A stretch of DNA of 13,210 bases from Deltaproteobacteria bacterium. Its GTDB lineage: Bacteria > Desulfobacterota > DSM-4660 > Desulfatiglandales > Desulfatiglandaceae. Position numbers and translations under genes: made by a program. The DNA is taken from NCBI GenBank assembly GCA_013349725.1, contig DUZB01000064.1, positions 122 through 13,331 on the forward strand. The letters are read 5' to 3'. Shown here piece after piece: positions 1 to 6,069 of this stretch. The notes beneath the pieces are model-generated. The model saw nothing but the letters and a program-made list of their open reading frames with translations. It did not search any database and was not told where the DNA came from. Every line of letters begins with the position of its first letter. Position 1 is the stretch's first letter.

Positions 1-39
1 CATTCATGATCTCTGCGGCTATGGAGATTACTGAATATT

Positions 40-153
40 TCAACCATCTGCCTGTTTCTGGAAACGATCAATAATATATAAGGCAATTGCACCGACGGGG
101 ATCGAGATCCCGACTACCACAAATTCCATCCATTTGGGCCATGGTAATTCCAT
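40..153 (-). CDS. Small single-span membrane protein, 37 aa
   Basis: This short minus-strand ORF has an excellent ribosome-binding site: AAGGAGG, 9 bases before the ATG at 153. It encodes 37 residues and ends at TGA (40-42). The N-terminus is amphipathic and Trp/Pro rich (MELPWPKWM). Residues 10-28 form an uninterrupted hydrophobic stretch with Gly and Pro (FVVVGISIPVGAIALYII), followed by a charged tail (DRFQKQADG). This is the layout of a one-helix membrane peptide with its C-terminus probably in the cytoplasm. I do not recognise the family. It diverges from the nhaR-type regulator, so it may be controlled by it and may be an accessory subunit of an ion transporter encoded further left. That role is inference. 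A possible next start (ATG at 7 on the minus strand) is too close to the window edge to judge. Confidence 0.6.
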   Translation of the reverse strand: MELPWPKWMEFVVVGISIPVGAIALYIIDRFQKQADG

Positions 154-249
154 TTCCGTTATCCTCCTTACGAATAATTAACTTAATTCAGAGCTGCGCA
201 TTTCGTTGTTGACGTTAAAGCCCGCTATTCAAATACCAATAGGGCCGCA

Positions 250-268
250 GCATAATGAAAAATAATGC
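250..268. promoter_or_regulatory. Candidate LysR-type operator (T-N11-A palindrome)
   Basis: GCATAATGAAAAATAATGC is an imperfect inverted repeat with GCAT/ATGC ends. The T at 253 and the A at 265 are separated by 11 bases, the classical T-N11-A arrangement of LysR-family binding sites. It lies in the 177-bp divergent region, 62 bp before nhaR and about 100 bp before the small membrane protein gene, where an autoregulatory LTTR site is expected. AT-rich DNA makes chance matches common, so this is only a candidate. Confidence 0.35.
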
Positions 269-330
269 TTCGTACAATTAGAAAATTATGATACTATCTT
301 TCTAAATTTTCAAATCGGGAGGTAGGAATA

Positions 331-1248
331 ATGGAATGGCTGAACTATCATCATTTGCACTACTTCTGGACTGTAATGCGAGAAGGAAGCGTGACGGCAG
401 CCTGTAAAAAGCTTCGGCTTTCACCGTCTACTGTCAGCACCCAGGTCGGCAAGCTCGAAGAGACCCTGGGCGGCAAGCTCTTTCGCCGGGTTGGACGAGA
501 CCTGGAGCCCACCGACCTGGGACGTGTGATATTTAGATATGCGAATGACATTTTTTCCCTTGGCCGCGAGATGATGGACACGGTGCGGGGGCGTGCAAGT
601 ATAGGACCCCTTCTGTTAAGAGCCGGAATTGTAAATGTTTTACCGAAGCTGATCGCCTGCAAATTACTGGAGCCGGCATTGCGCATTCCAGAGAGAGTTC
701 ATCTGATTTGTCACGAAGATAAAGAAGAGCGGCTGCTTGCCGAACTGGCCATGCACGATCTTGACCTGGTCCTAAGTGATTCTCCAGTGCGAAAAGGTTT
801 GAGCATCAAGGTATACAACCATTTACTTGGAGAATGTGGAATTACATTCTTTGCAAGCAAGAAGCTGCCCGGACAGTTTCAAAAAGGATTCCCCGAATCA
901 CTTGACGCAGCCCCGATGCTTCTTCCGTTAGATATGACCACGCTCAGGGAAGGGCTGGAAAGGTGGTTTGAGTCTCTTCATTTAAAGCCGTTGATCGCAG
1001 CCGAGTTCGAAGATAGTGCCCTAATGAAGGAATTCGGCCAAAATGGCTATGGGATTTTTCCGGTCCCCTCTGTTATCGAAAAGGAGGTGCAATGCCAATA
1101 TGATGTTGGAATTGTGGGCCGAACTGATGCAGTACGCGAACGCTTCTATGCCATTTCTTATGAACGGATTATCAAACACCCGGCGGTCACGGCGATTACA
1201 AAAACGGCGAGACGAGATTTTTTTGTCACCCAAAAAGAAGGGGCATAG
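331..1248 (+). CDS. nhaR: LysR-family transcriptional regulator, NhaR type
   Basis: A 305-residue DNA-binding regulator. Residues 1-65 are a LysR winged helix-turn-helix. The opening YHHLHYFWTVMREGSV and the later GKLFRRVGRDLEPTDLG closely match what I know of Escherichia coli NhaR (NYNHLYYFWHVYKEGSV, GKLFKRKGRGLEPSELG). NhaR activates Na+/H+ antiporter genes in response to sodium. The remaining residues (about 90-300) are a substrate-binding-like effector domain. The start is supported by GGGAGG, 8 bases before the ATG. The gene is divergent from the small membrane protein, so that gene and anything downstream of it to the left are the likely targets. The target and the inducing ion here are inferred. 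No U-rich hairpin terminator is visible after the stop. Confidence 0.85.
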   Translation: MEWLNYHHLHYFWTVMREGSVTAACKKLRLSPSTVSTQVGKLEETLGGKLFRRVGRDLEPTDLGRVIFRYANDIFSLGREMMDTVRGRASIGPLLLRAGIVNVLPKLIACKLLEPALRIPERVHLICHEDKEERLLAELAMHDLDLVLSDSPVRKGLSIKVYNHLLGECGITFFASKKLPGQFQKGFPESLDAAPMLLPLDMTTLREGLERWFESLHLKPLIAAEFEDSALMKEFGQNGYGIFPVPSVIEKEVQCQYDVGIVGRTDAVRERFYAISYERIIKHPAVTAITKTARRDFFVTQKEGA

Positions 1249-1785
1249 GGGAACGTAAATATACTTTCAGCCACAAGGTATAGTTGTCGCTGGAGTTAAG
1301 TGTATACCCCAGAAATATTATTTATAAGCGGCAAGATCTACCAGTGTTGTCACCAAAGCCGGGACATCATCATTAAGGAAAGGGTGAAATGTAAAAACAG
1401 GAAGAGAGGGTTTTGTTTGAAAGTTTTTATTGGATTTCTTCAAACTATGCTTTTTCTGTACCCAGGTCAAAAATGTTATCGCACAAAATATAGCGTTGAA
1501 CCAATCGAGAAATATATCAATGCTTCGGTTTTCAGACTATTCTTTTTTATGTAGCTCCAGCTAACAAATTTATGGTTGAAGATTCTGAGATAGTATCGGT
1601 TCCAGGATATCTCTATGATTTTTTTTAGCAGAAGAAGTCGATTAGGAGACACTGGAGATGGGTAGTATGTTTGGAGTGGAATATGTAGTATGCACGTTTC
1701 TTAAAAATTGCCAGATTCACCTATGATATAGGAAGTCTTCAATGGCTTAGTGAAGGTTCAATACCGCGTAAAAGGTGATGATCCT
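1249..1785. other. Gene-poor AT-rich spacer
   Basis: About 540 bp between nhaR and the PAS gene, which run towards each other. It is AT-rich. A weak dyad at 1260-1282 (TATACTTT with AAGGTATA, one G-U pair) lacks a T-run, so I do not call it a terminator. The 84-codon open frame at 1300-1554 has unnatural composition (clusters of K, C and F) and no good ribosome-binding site. I recognise no decayed gene here. Confidence 0.5.
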
Positions 1786-2382
1786 TCATTTTGTTTCAGG
1801 ATATAGATCGAATTCAGGATATAATTTCTTTGCACAGTCCGGACAGATGCCGTGGCTGAAAAGAGTCTCTGTGTGTTCGCTTATATAGCTTTCGATCTGA
1901 TTCCAATATCCTTTGTCATCCCGGATTTGTTTGCAATAGGAGCAAATGGGCAAAAACCCTCGAAGTTGTTTAATCTCAGCCTCCTGAACTTTTCTCAGTG
2001 CCTTCTGCGCATCTACCCTTTCAGTCACATCGATACAACTACCGATATAGCCTTTAAAATTGCCGTCTGAGTCAGAGTAGGGAGTTCCCCGATCAAAAAT
2101 CCAGCGATATACCCCGTCGAAGCGGCGAAGCCTATATTCCATTTCGAATACTTTTCTCATGGCAAAGTTATCTGTATATGTTTTCAGACATTTTTCGAAA
2201 TCTTCAGGATGAACCCCTTCGACCCAGCCGTCACCCACTTCTTGTTCCATTGAACGTCCAGTAAATGACAGCCATATCTCATTGAAATAGTCACACTCCA
2301 TTGTAACCGTAGAGCGCCAAATCATTATAGGAGCCTTTTCAACAAGGAGTTTGTATTCCTCACGACTAAGTTCTTCTTTCAT
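1786..2382 (-). CDS. Stand-alone PAS-domain protein with C-terminal CxxC/CxxC module
   Basis: A 198-residue soluble protein. Residues about 10-122 form a PAS/PAC sensor domain of the PAS_3 kind (EYRLRRFDGVYRWIFDRGTP, then IGSCIDVTERVDAQ). A short helix (about 122-141) follows, then a compact C-terminal module: LPICSYCKQIRDDKGYWNQI, then SHGICPDCAKKLYPE. The cysteine pairs C147/C150 and C180/C183 could bind a metal, although zinc binding is inference. I know this tail from the ends of many multi-PAS sensor proteins in environmental bacteria. Here there is no histidine kinase, GGDEF, EAL or HTH domain, so it is either a small single-domain sensor or adaptor or what remains of a larger sensor. 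Its start has only a weak GGGGTG ribosome-binding site, and the gene stands alone between two empty spacers. Confidence 0.8.
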   Translation of the reverse strand: MKEELSREEYKLLVEKAPIMIWRSTVTMECDYFNEIWLSFTGRSMEQEVGDGWVEGVHPEDFEKCLKTYTDNFAMRKVFEMEYRLRRFDGVYRWIFDRGTPYSDSDGNFKGYIGSCIDVTERVDAQKALRKVQEAEIKQLRGFLPICSYCKQIRDDKGYWNQIESYISEHTETLFSHGICPDCAKKLYPEFDLYPETK

Positions 2383-2950
2383 TAAGCACCCCAGTGATCA
2401 TTTTTTTTGGGACCAGTTGATCCGACCCAATCCGTTTGATGGCCAGAGATTTTGATTTGAACGGAAGTTTTTCAATACGCGCTCCGTAGCCTGGACATGC
2501 CCCCTGTTATTTAGGGACCATCAACATGTCAAAGGCAAGAAACATGGTTTATAATATTGGGAAATTCAGCCCTGGATACTGAATATGATTGATGTTTTTC
2601 CGACCACAACATATGGGGATCGGTCGATTTACTTTCTTATCACGCTACCTTCCAAGTTTGCTTGCATAACTCTTGCATGGCATTCGAGTCAATTTAAGCC
2701 TATTTTTCAATCACTTGTAAACCGAAAATTTTAGAGGTGCACAACACAAGAATTCATATGCCAGCCTTGAAACAACAGCTTTCATCTTCATAGTCCAGTT
2801 TGCCGGTATCTCACCAGGAAATGAAGGAATCTTTTTGTAGAAACGGAAAATTGAAAAAATCCATACAGGCACAAGATATGGTATGCGCTGTGACGTTTAG
2901 GCATTTTACTGATCTTGGCAATACCGCCAACCCGTTTGATGAAACTGTCC
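2383..2950. other. Non-coding spacer between PAS and DUF2400 genes
   Basis: About 570 bp in which neither strand shows a convincing gene. Open frames here are short, lack ribosome-binding sites, or overlap the DUF2400 gene antisense. The PAS gene promoter should lie near 2383-2480, but no consensus promoter stands out. I also find no strong terminator for the DUF2400 gene. Confidence 0.45.
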
Positions 2951-3760
2951 CTATTCTCCAGTTCGAATTCCTCCGCACCGTTCCAGAAAGGAATGAATGC
3001 TTTCTTCCTGTCTGATGCCGAGCCTGGTCAGGGCAAAGTCGTAACGGACGGGATCTTCAGGCGCGAATCTGCGGAAAGAGCGGGTAATTTCCATAGCGGT
3101 TTTCATATTTGCCTGTTTTCCCTCCGTGAGATCAAGAAGGAGAGAAATCCGGTGCATGTGCGTATCCAGTGGAATGATCAATTTCGAAGCACTCACACCG
3201 GGCCATCCTCCCGGATCAACCGCATCTGTGCGAACCATCCATCGCAGAAAAAGGTTCAACCTCTTGCAGGCGCTGCCCCGGGCAGGCAAAGCCAGAAGGC
3301 TGTTTCGCGGGTCAATCATGTGCGACCTGATTTCGTCGGTCAGAAAAGTGATTGCGGGAAGAACGGTCTCCTGGGATGGATCATATGCAGACAGAAAGCA
3401 GAAATAAAGAGATCCGTGTTTTTCCAGGACCTTTTTTACGGCAATGAGGACCTGGGAAAGATCATGGCCTGAAGTAAATCTGTGCCTGAAATCCCGAAAG
3501 AGATTCGAAATATCGGCGGGGGAGGAGTTTTTCAGAAAGAAAAAGGGGGAGTCTTCCATTTTTTCCAGAACCAGAGAAACACTTTTCAGGATCTGGGCTA
3601 CACGCCCATAAGCCAGTGAAGAGGCAACAAGGGCTGCAATCTCCCGATCCCCGGTATGCGCGTAGCGGTAGAGAAATTCAAGGGGATCGGGATGGACCCA
3701 GCTACGGGAATCAAATCGGGAATAAAGCCGGTCCAGTTGATGTTTTAAAAACAAAGGCAT
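2951..3760 (-). CDS. TIGR02757/DUF2400 family protein
   Basis: A 269-residue protein of the conserved, uncharacterised TIGR02757 (DUF2400) family. I recognise the family motifs: GDREIAALVASSLAYGRVAQI-like near residues 37-57, KRLNLFLRWMVRTDAVD near 166-182, LIIPLDTHMHRIS at 194-206, and DPVRYDFALTRLGI at 236-249. The molecular function is not known to me. The IPLDTHMHR segment, followed by a helical region, recalls the VDTH motif carrying the catalytic Asp in endonuclease III-like HhH glycosylases, a resemblance that is only suggestive. I place the start at the ATG at 3760. The longer frame begins at a TTG (3796) and its first 12 residues are translated from the 7-bp tandem repeat, so they look like read-out of repeat DNA rather than protein. 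Neither start has a good ribosome-binding site. The gene lies downstream of the SDR gene on the same strand. Confidence 0.8.
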   Translation of the reverse strand: MPLFLKHQLDRLYSRFDSRSWVHPDPLEFLYRYAHTGDREIAALVASSLAYGRVAQILKSVSLVLEKMEDSPFFFLKNSSPADISNLFRDFRHRFTSGHDLSQVLIAVKKVLEKHGSLYFCFLSAYDPSQETVLPAITFLTDEIRSHMIDPRNSLLALPARGSACKRLNLFLRWMVRTDAVDPGGWPGVSASKLIIPLDTHMHRISLLLDLTEGKQANMKTAMEITRSFRRFAPEDPVRYDFALTRLGIRQEESIHSFLERCGGIRTGE

Positions 3761-3768
3761 ATCAAACC

Positions 3769-3789
3769 GATTGCGGATTGCGGATTGAA
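3769..3789. repeat. 7-bp tandem repeat (GATTGCG)
   Basis: GATTGCG GATTGCG GATTGAA: two exact copies and one partial copy at the 5' side of the DUF2400 gene. It is immediately followed (3789-3816) by a purine-rich segment, CCGCCAAGACGCGAAGGG then CGCAAAG. From memory, this resembles a short intergenic sequence scattered through many deltaproteobacterial genomes. The copy number elsewhere cannot be seen from this window. Confidence 0.7.
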
Positions 3790-3821
3790 CCGCCAAGACG
3801 CGAAGGGCGCAAAGCGTTTAT

Positions 3822-3842
3822 CCAATGACCAATGACCAATGT
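3822..3842. repeat. 7-bp tandem repeat (CCAATGA)
   Basis: CCAATGA CCAATGA CCAATGT: three head-to-tail copies ending 4 bases before the SDR stop codon (3847-3849). With the GATTGCG repeat it makes up almost the whole spacer between the SDR and DUF2400 genes. It looks like a simple replication-slippage or repetitive-element patch. No function is evident. Confidence 0.75.
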
Positions 3843-3846
3843 CGCC

Positions 3847-4614
3847 CTACCGGGCCATGGACCCGCCATCGACCGTGATGATTTCTCCGGTTACGAAATT
3901 CGAAAGCCCTGATGCCAGGTAAAGGACCGTTCCAACCACATCTTCCGTTTTTGCGATTCTTCCAAAAGGGATACCGCTTTCAATCTGTTTCAGAAGAGTT
4001 TCATTGCTCCAGAAAGGCTGGCTGAATTTTGTCATGACCACACCTGGCGCCACCGCATTCACATTGATCTGATCCTGAGCCAGTTCAACGGCCAGGACTT
4101 TTGTAAGCATTTCCAAGCCGGCTTTGGCTATGCAATAAACCCCCATTCCCATGGCGGCCCTTTGCGCGGCGGTTGAACTGATGTTGATGATCTTTCCCGC
4201 TCCGGCTTTTTTCATGAGACGGGCGGCCCGACTCGAAACCAGATAGGCCCCTTTGAGATTGGTGTCCATGATTTTGTCCCAGAGACCTTCGTCAACTCCA
4301 ACAAGAGAAGGAGTGAGAATATTCATGCCCACATTGTTCACGAGAATATCCAACCGGCCAAACCGAGCCTCCACACCTTCAAAAAGGGATTTGACCTGGT
4401 CTGAATTCCCTATGTTTGCGGCAATGCCTGTAAGGTCGAGTCCCTCCTTTCGGAAATCTTCGACGGTCTGGTCAAGATTTTCCTGCTTTCTTCCACACAC
4501 AATAACTTCAGCGCCATTTAAAACCATCGCCCTGGCGATGGCCATTCCCAAGCCGCGGCTGCCGCCCGTTACCAGCGCTGTTTTCCCTGTCAGATCCAAA
4601 TTCATTTCACCCAT
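3847..4614 (-). CDS. Short-chain dehydrogenase/reductase (classical SDR, FabG-like)
   Basis: A 255-residue NAD(P)-dependent oxidoreductase with all classical SDR signatures: the nucleotide-binding TGGSRGLG (16-23), NNVG (93-96), the catalytic Ser in NISS (144-147), Y160 and K164 in the YxxxK motif, and the closing VTGEIITVDGG. Arg42 in CGRK, after the second beta strand, suggests NADP(H) preference. The substrate cannot be read from the sequence. The protein is of the broad group that includes 3-oxoacyl-ACP reductases, sugar-alcohol dehydrogenases and human DHRS4-type enzymes. The start at 4614 is well supported by AGGAGGG, 5 bases upstream. The MITE-like element begins only 43 bases further upstream, so it may supply or disrupt the promoter. 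Transcription may continue through the repeat spacer into the DUF2400 gene. Confidence 0.88.
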   Translation of the reverse strand: MGEMNLDLTGKTALVTGGSRGLGMAIARAMVLNGAEVIVCGRKQENLDQTVEDFRKEGLDLTGIAANIGNSDQVKSLFEGVEARFGRLDILVNNVGMNILTPSLVGVDEGLWDKIMDTNLKGAYLVSSRAARLMKKAGAGKIINISSTAAQRAAMGMGVYCIAKAGLEMLTKVLAVELAQDQINVNAVAPGVVMTKFSQPFWSNETLLKQIESGIPFGRIAKTEDVVGTVLYLASGLSNFVTGEIITVDGGSMAR

Positions 4615-4999
4615 GATACCCTCCTGAATGGTTTACCGGAAAAAAATAAAAAAATCGGGCTTGGTTCTAACTTCGCCCACTTGATCCAATTAGTCGAGAG
4701 TACGTTCGGAAGGTCATAATCTTAATCTTAATCATAATCTTACTCTTTTACGGCCTATTTTAGAGCTGCCCGATTAAGATTACGAGTAAGATTATGAGTA
4801 GGGAAATAATTCTAATGGACCACGTTAGAACCAAGCCCAAAAAATCGAAAAGACCGATCCTTGCCAAACAGATTAGCATTCGAACTATCGCCTGCAATAT
4901 GTCCGGGATATATCATGGCCTTCGATTATTTTGCAATCCATTTCAAGCTTTTTGATTTCATGGTTAAATTCCAAATATTAACCCGAAACCCACAACCCA
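4615..4999. other. Spacer between HesA/ThiF and SDR genes
   Basis: This spacer holds the SDR ribosome-binding site (4620-4626), an A-rich stretch (4638-4654), the MITE-like element (4657-4838) and about 150 bp of AT-rich DNA (4848-4999) in which I see no gene. The 67-codon open frame starting at 4861 overlaps the 3' end of the HesA/ThiF gene antisense and is not credible. Confidence 0.5.
4657..4838. mobile_element. 182-bp MITE-like element with 15-bp TIRs
   Basis: The ends are perfect inverted repeats: GGGCTTGGTTCTAAC at 4657-4671 and GTTAGAACCAAGCCC at 4824-4838. Directly outside both ends is the same 8-mer, AAAAAATC (4649-4656 and 4839-4846), as expected for a target-site duplication. The inside has no ORF. 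It carries a long imperfect dyad (4715-4739 with 4772-4796, 22 of 25 positions complementary) built from ATAATCTTA-like units, so the centre can fold into a large hairpin. This is the structure of a non-autonomous miniature transposable element mobilised in trans. No transposase is in the window, and the parent IS family is not assigned. Confidence 0.75.
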
Positions 5000-5860
5000 T
5001 CAGTCAGGGCTTTCGAAACGAAACTTTTCCAGGACGCCGTTTTCCAGGTCTGCATGCAACATGATGTTCCGAAAAACCTCTTTGCGGTTGAGTATAATTT
5101 TCAAAACCTCCATGGCCTGAAGGGTCGCGATGAAAGCAGGCGTCAAGGTGGGGACGCCAAAAATGGCCTCTGCGCTCTTGGTTTTGTCCCTTTCGGAATG
5201 TCCCTCGCCATAAAGAACCTGTAACCCCGGATCACCGGGGTATATGGTCATCAGCTGGCCTTCGAAGCCTGCGAGGGCGCCATGTACCAGCGGAATACCC
5301 AGATTCCGTGCCGCTTTTTCAATCACAAACCGGTCCCCCACGTTATCGAGGGCATCTACAACCAAATGCGAACCGGCAAATATTTCTTCCGCATTGGCGG
5401 CAACCACCCTTTGTGGCCGTGAGAGAATGTTAACCCCCGGATTGATATTGCCTATGACAGCAACGGCTGCGTCCGACTTGAACGTACCAAGCATATCCAT
5501 ACTGCAAAGCGCCTGACGGTTCAGGTTGGTCTCGTCGAAGCGGTCATAATCGATCACGGTCAGATTTCCGATCCCTACTCTGGCCAATAAGAGGATAACC
5601 TGCCCTCCAAGACCTCCGGCGCCGACAACGGCGACGTGGGTCCGGGCAAGTTTGAGCTGCTCTTTTAAAGAAATGGATTCCCTGTTTCGAAGGTAACGGT
5701 AGGGACAGATTCCGAGCGTCAGCGCGTGGACATATACCTCTCCCACACTCACACCTTTGTTATGAGCGATCTGCAGGGCCTGTTCATCTTTTAGAATTTT
5801 CACCCGACGTCCTGCCGGGTCATCGATGGTTATGACGCCTGAAAGAATTTCAACCTGCAT
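5000..5860 (-). CDS. HesA/MoeB/ThiF-family adenylyltransferase (E1-like), zinc cysteines absent
   Basis: A 286-residue E1-like protein. After an unusual N-terminal segment (about 1-60) comes the Rossmann ATP-binding fold: GAGGLGG (80-86), VIDYD (102-106), NLNRQ (112-116), Lys128 and DALDN (169-173). These residues activate the C-terminal glycine of ubiquitin-like sulfur carriers (MoaD or ThiS type) as acyl-adenylates in MoeB and ThiF. The two CxxC pairs that bind zinc in typical MoeB/ThiF are missing: the only cysteines are C52 and C119. There is also no obvious catalytic cysteine and no rhodanese domain. Adenylation therefore seems preserved while the thioester step does not. Proteins of this kind occur in anaerobes beside molybdenum or tungsten cofactor genes, but no carrier protein is encoded here, so the pathway is open. 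The start is supported by GGAGGGAC upstream of the ATG. The gene diverges from serA. Confidence 0.8.
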   Translation of the reverse strand: MQVEILSGVITIDDPAGRRVKILKDEQALQIAHNKGVSVGEVYVHALTLGICPYRYLRNRESISLKEQLKLARTHVAVVGAGGLGGQVILLLARVGIGNLTVIDYDRFDETNLNRQALCSMDMLGTFKSDAAVAVIGNINPGVNILSRPQRVVAANAEEIFAGSHLVVDALDNVGDRFVIEKAARNLGIPLVHGALAGFEGQLMTIYPGDPGLQVLYGEGHSERDKTKSAEAIFGVPTLTPAFIATLQAMEVLKIILNRKEVFRNIMLHADLENGVLEKFRFESPD

Positions 5861-5953
5861 TTCTTGTCCCTCCCCGGAGACTCCTTTTTCAGTTTTGGTT
5901 GAGACATGGAAAAATTATTCTTTTTTCAATTTGGCCCGCACATCGGTCTTTTC

Positions 5954-5982
5954 TTGACAAAATCCACGGAAACGGTAAGAAT
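5954..5982 (+). promoter_or_regulatory. Candidate sigma70-type promoter for serA
   Basis: TTGACA (5954-5959) is a perfect -35 box. With a 17-base spacer it is followed by AAGAAT (5977-5982), which shares four of six bases with the -10 consensus. It lies about 90 bp before the serA ATG, in the divergent region shared with the HesA/ThiF gene. A small dyad, AACGG-N7-CCGTT (5971-5987), overlaps the -10 box and could be an operator. That is speculative. Confidence 0.35.
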
Positions 5983-6069
5983 CCGTTATCTGTTTTAGTG
6001 GCAACAGTGGTTTTTTGCATTTTCATTCTTTTTAACCGAATCAAAACCCTAAATTCAAGGAGTTATTTT

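Noticed and set aside
1260..1282. Possible nhaR terminator hairpin
   Set aside because: The 8-bp stem contains a G-U pair and is mostly A/T, and no T-run follows it.
1300..1554. 84-codon open frame after nhaR
   Set aside because: Odd composition, no good ribosome-binding site, no recognisable domain; it lies in AT-rich spacer DNA.
2800..3015. 71-codon plus-strand frame in the PAS-DUF2400 spacer
   Set aside because: No ribosome-binding site, no recognisable similarity, and it runs antisense into the DUF2400 3' end.
2915..3472. 185-codon plus-strand frame
   Set aside because: Mostly antisense to the DUF2400 gene, whose family motifs are clear on the minus strand.
4715..4796. Possible CRISPR-like or iteron array (ATAATCTTA units)
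   Set aside because: Units are short, degenerate and arranged as an inverted dyad within a TIR-bounded element; there are no spacers of constant size and no replication genes.
5899..6069. 57-codon N-terminal extension of serA
   Set aside because: SerA homology begins at MKILVSDPL (6070) with a good ribosome-binding site just before it; the upstream part is divergent promoter DNA.
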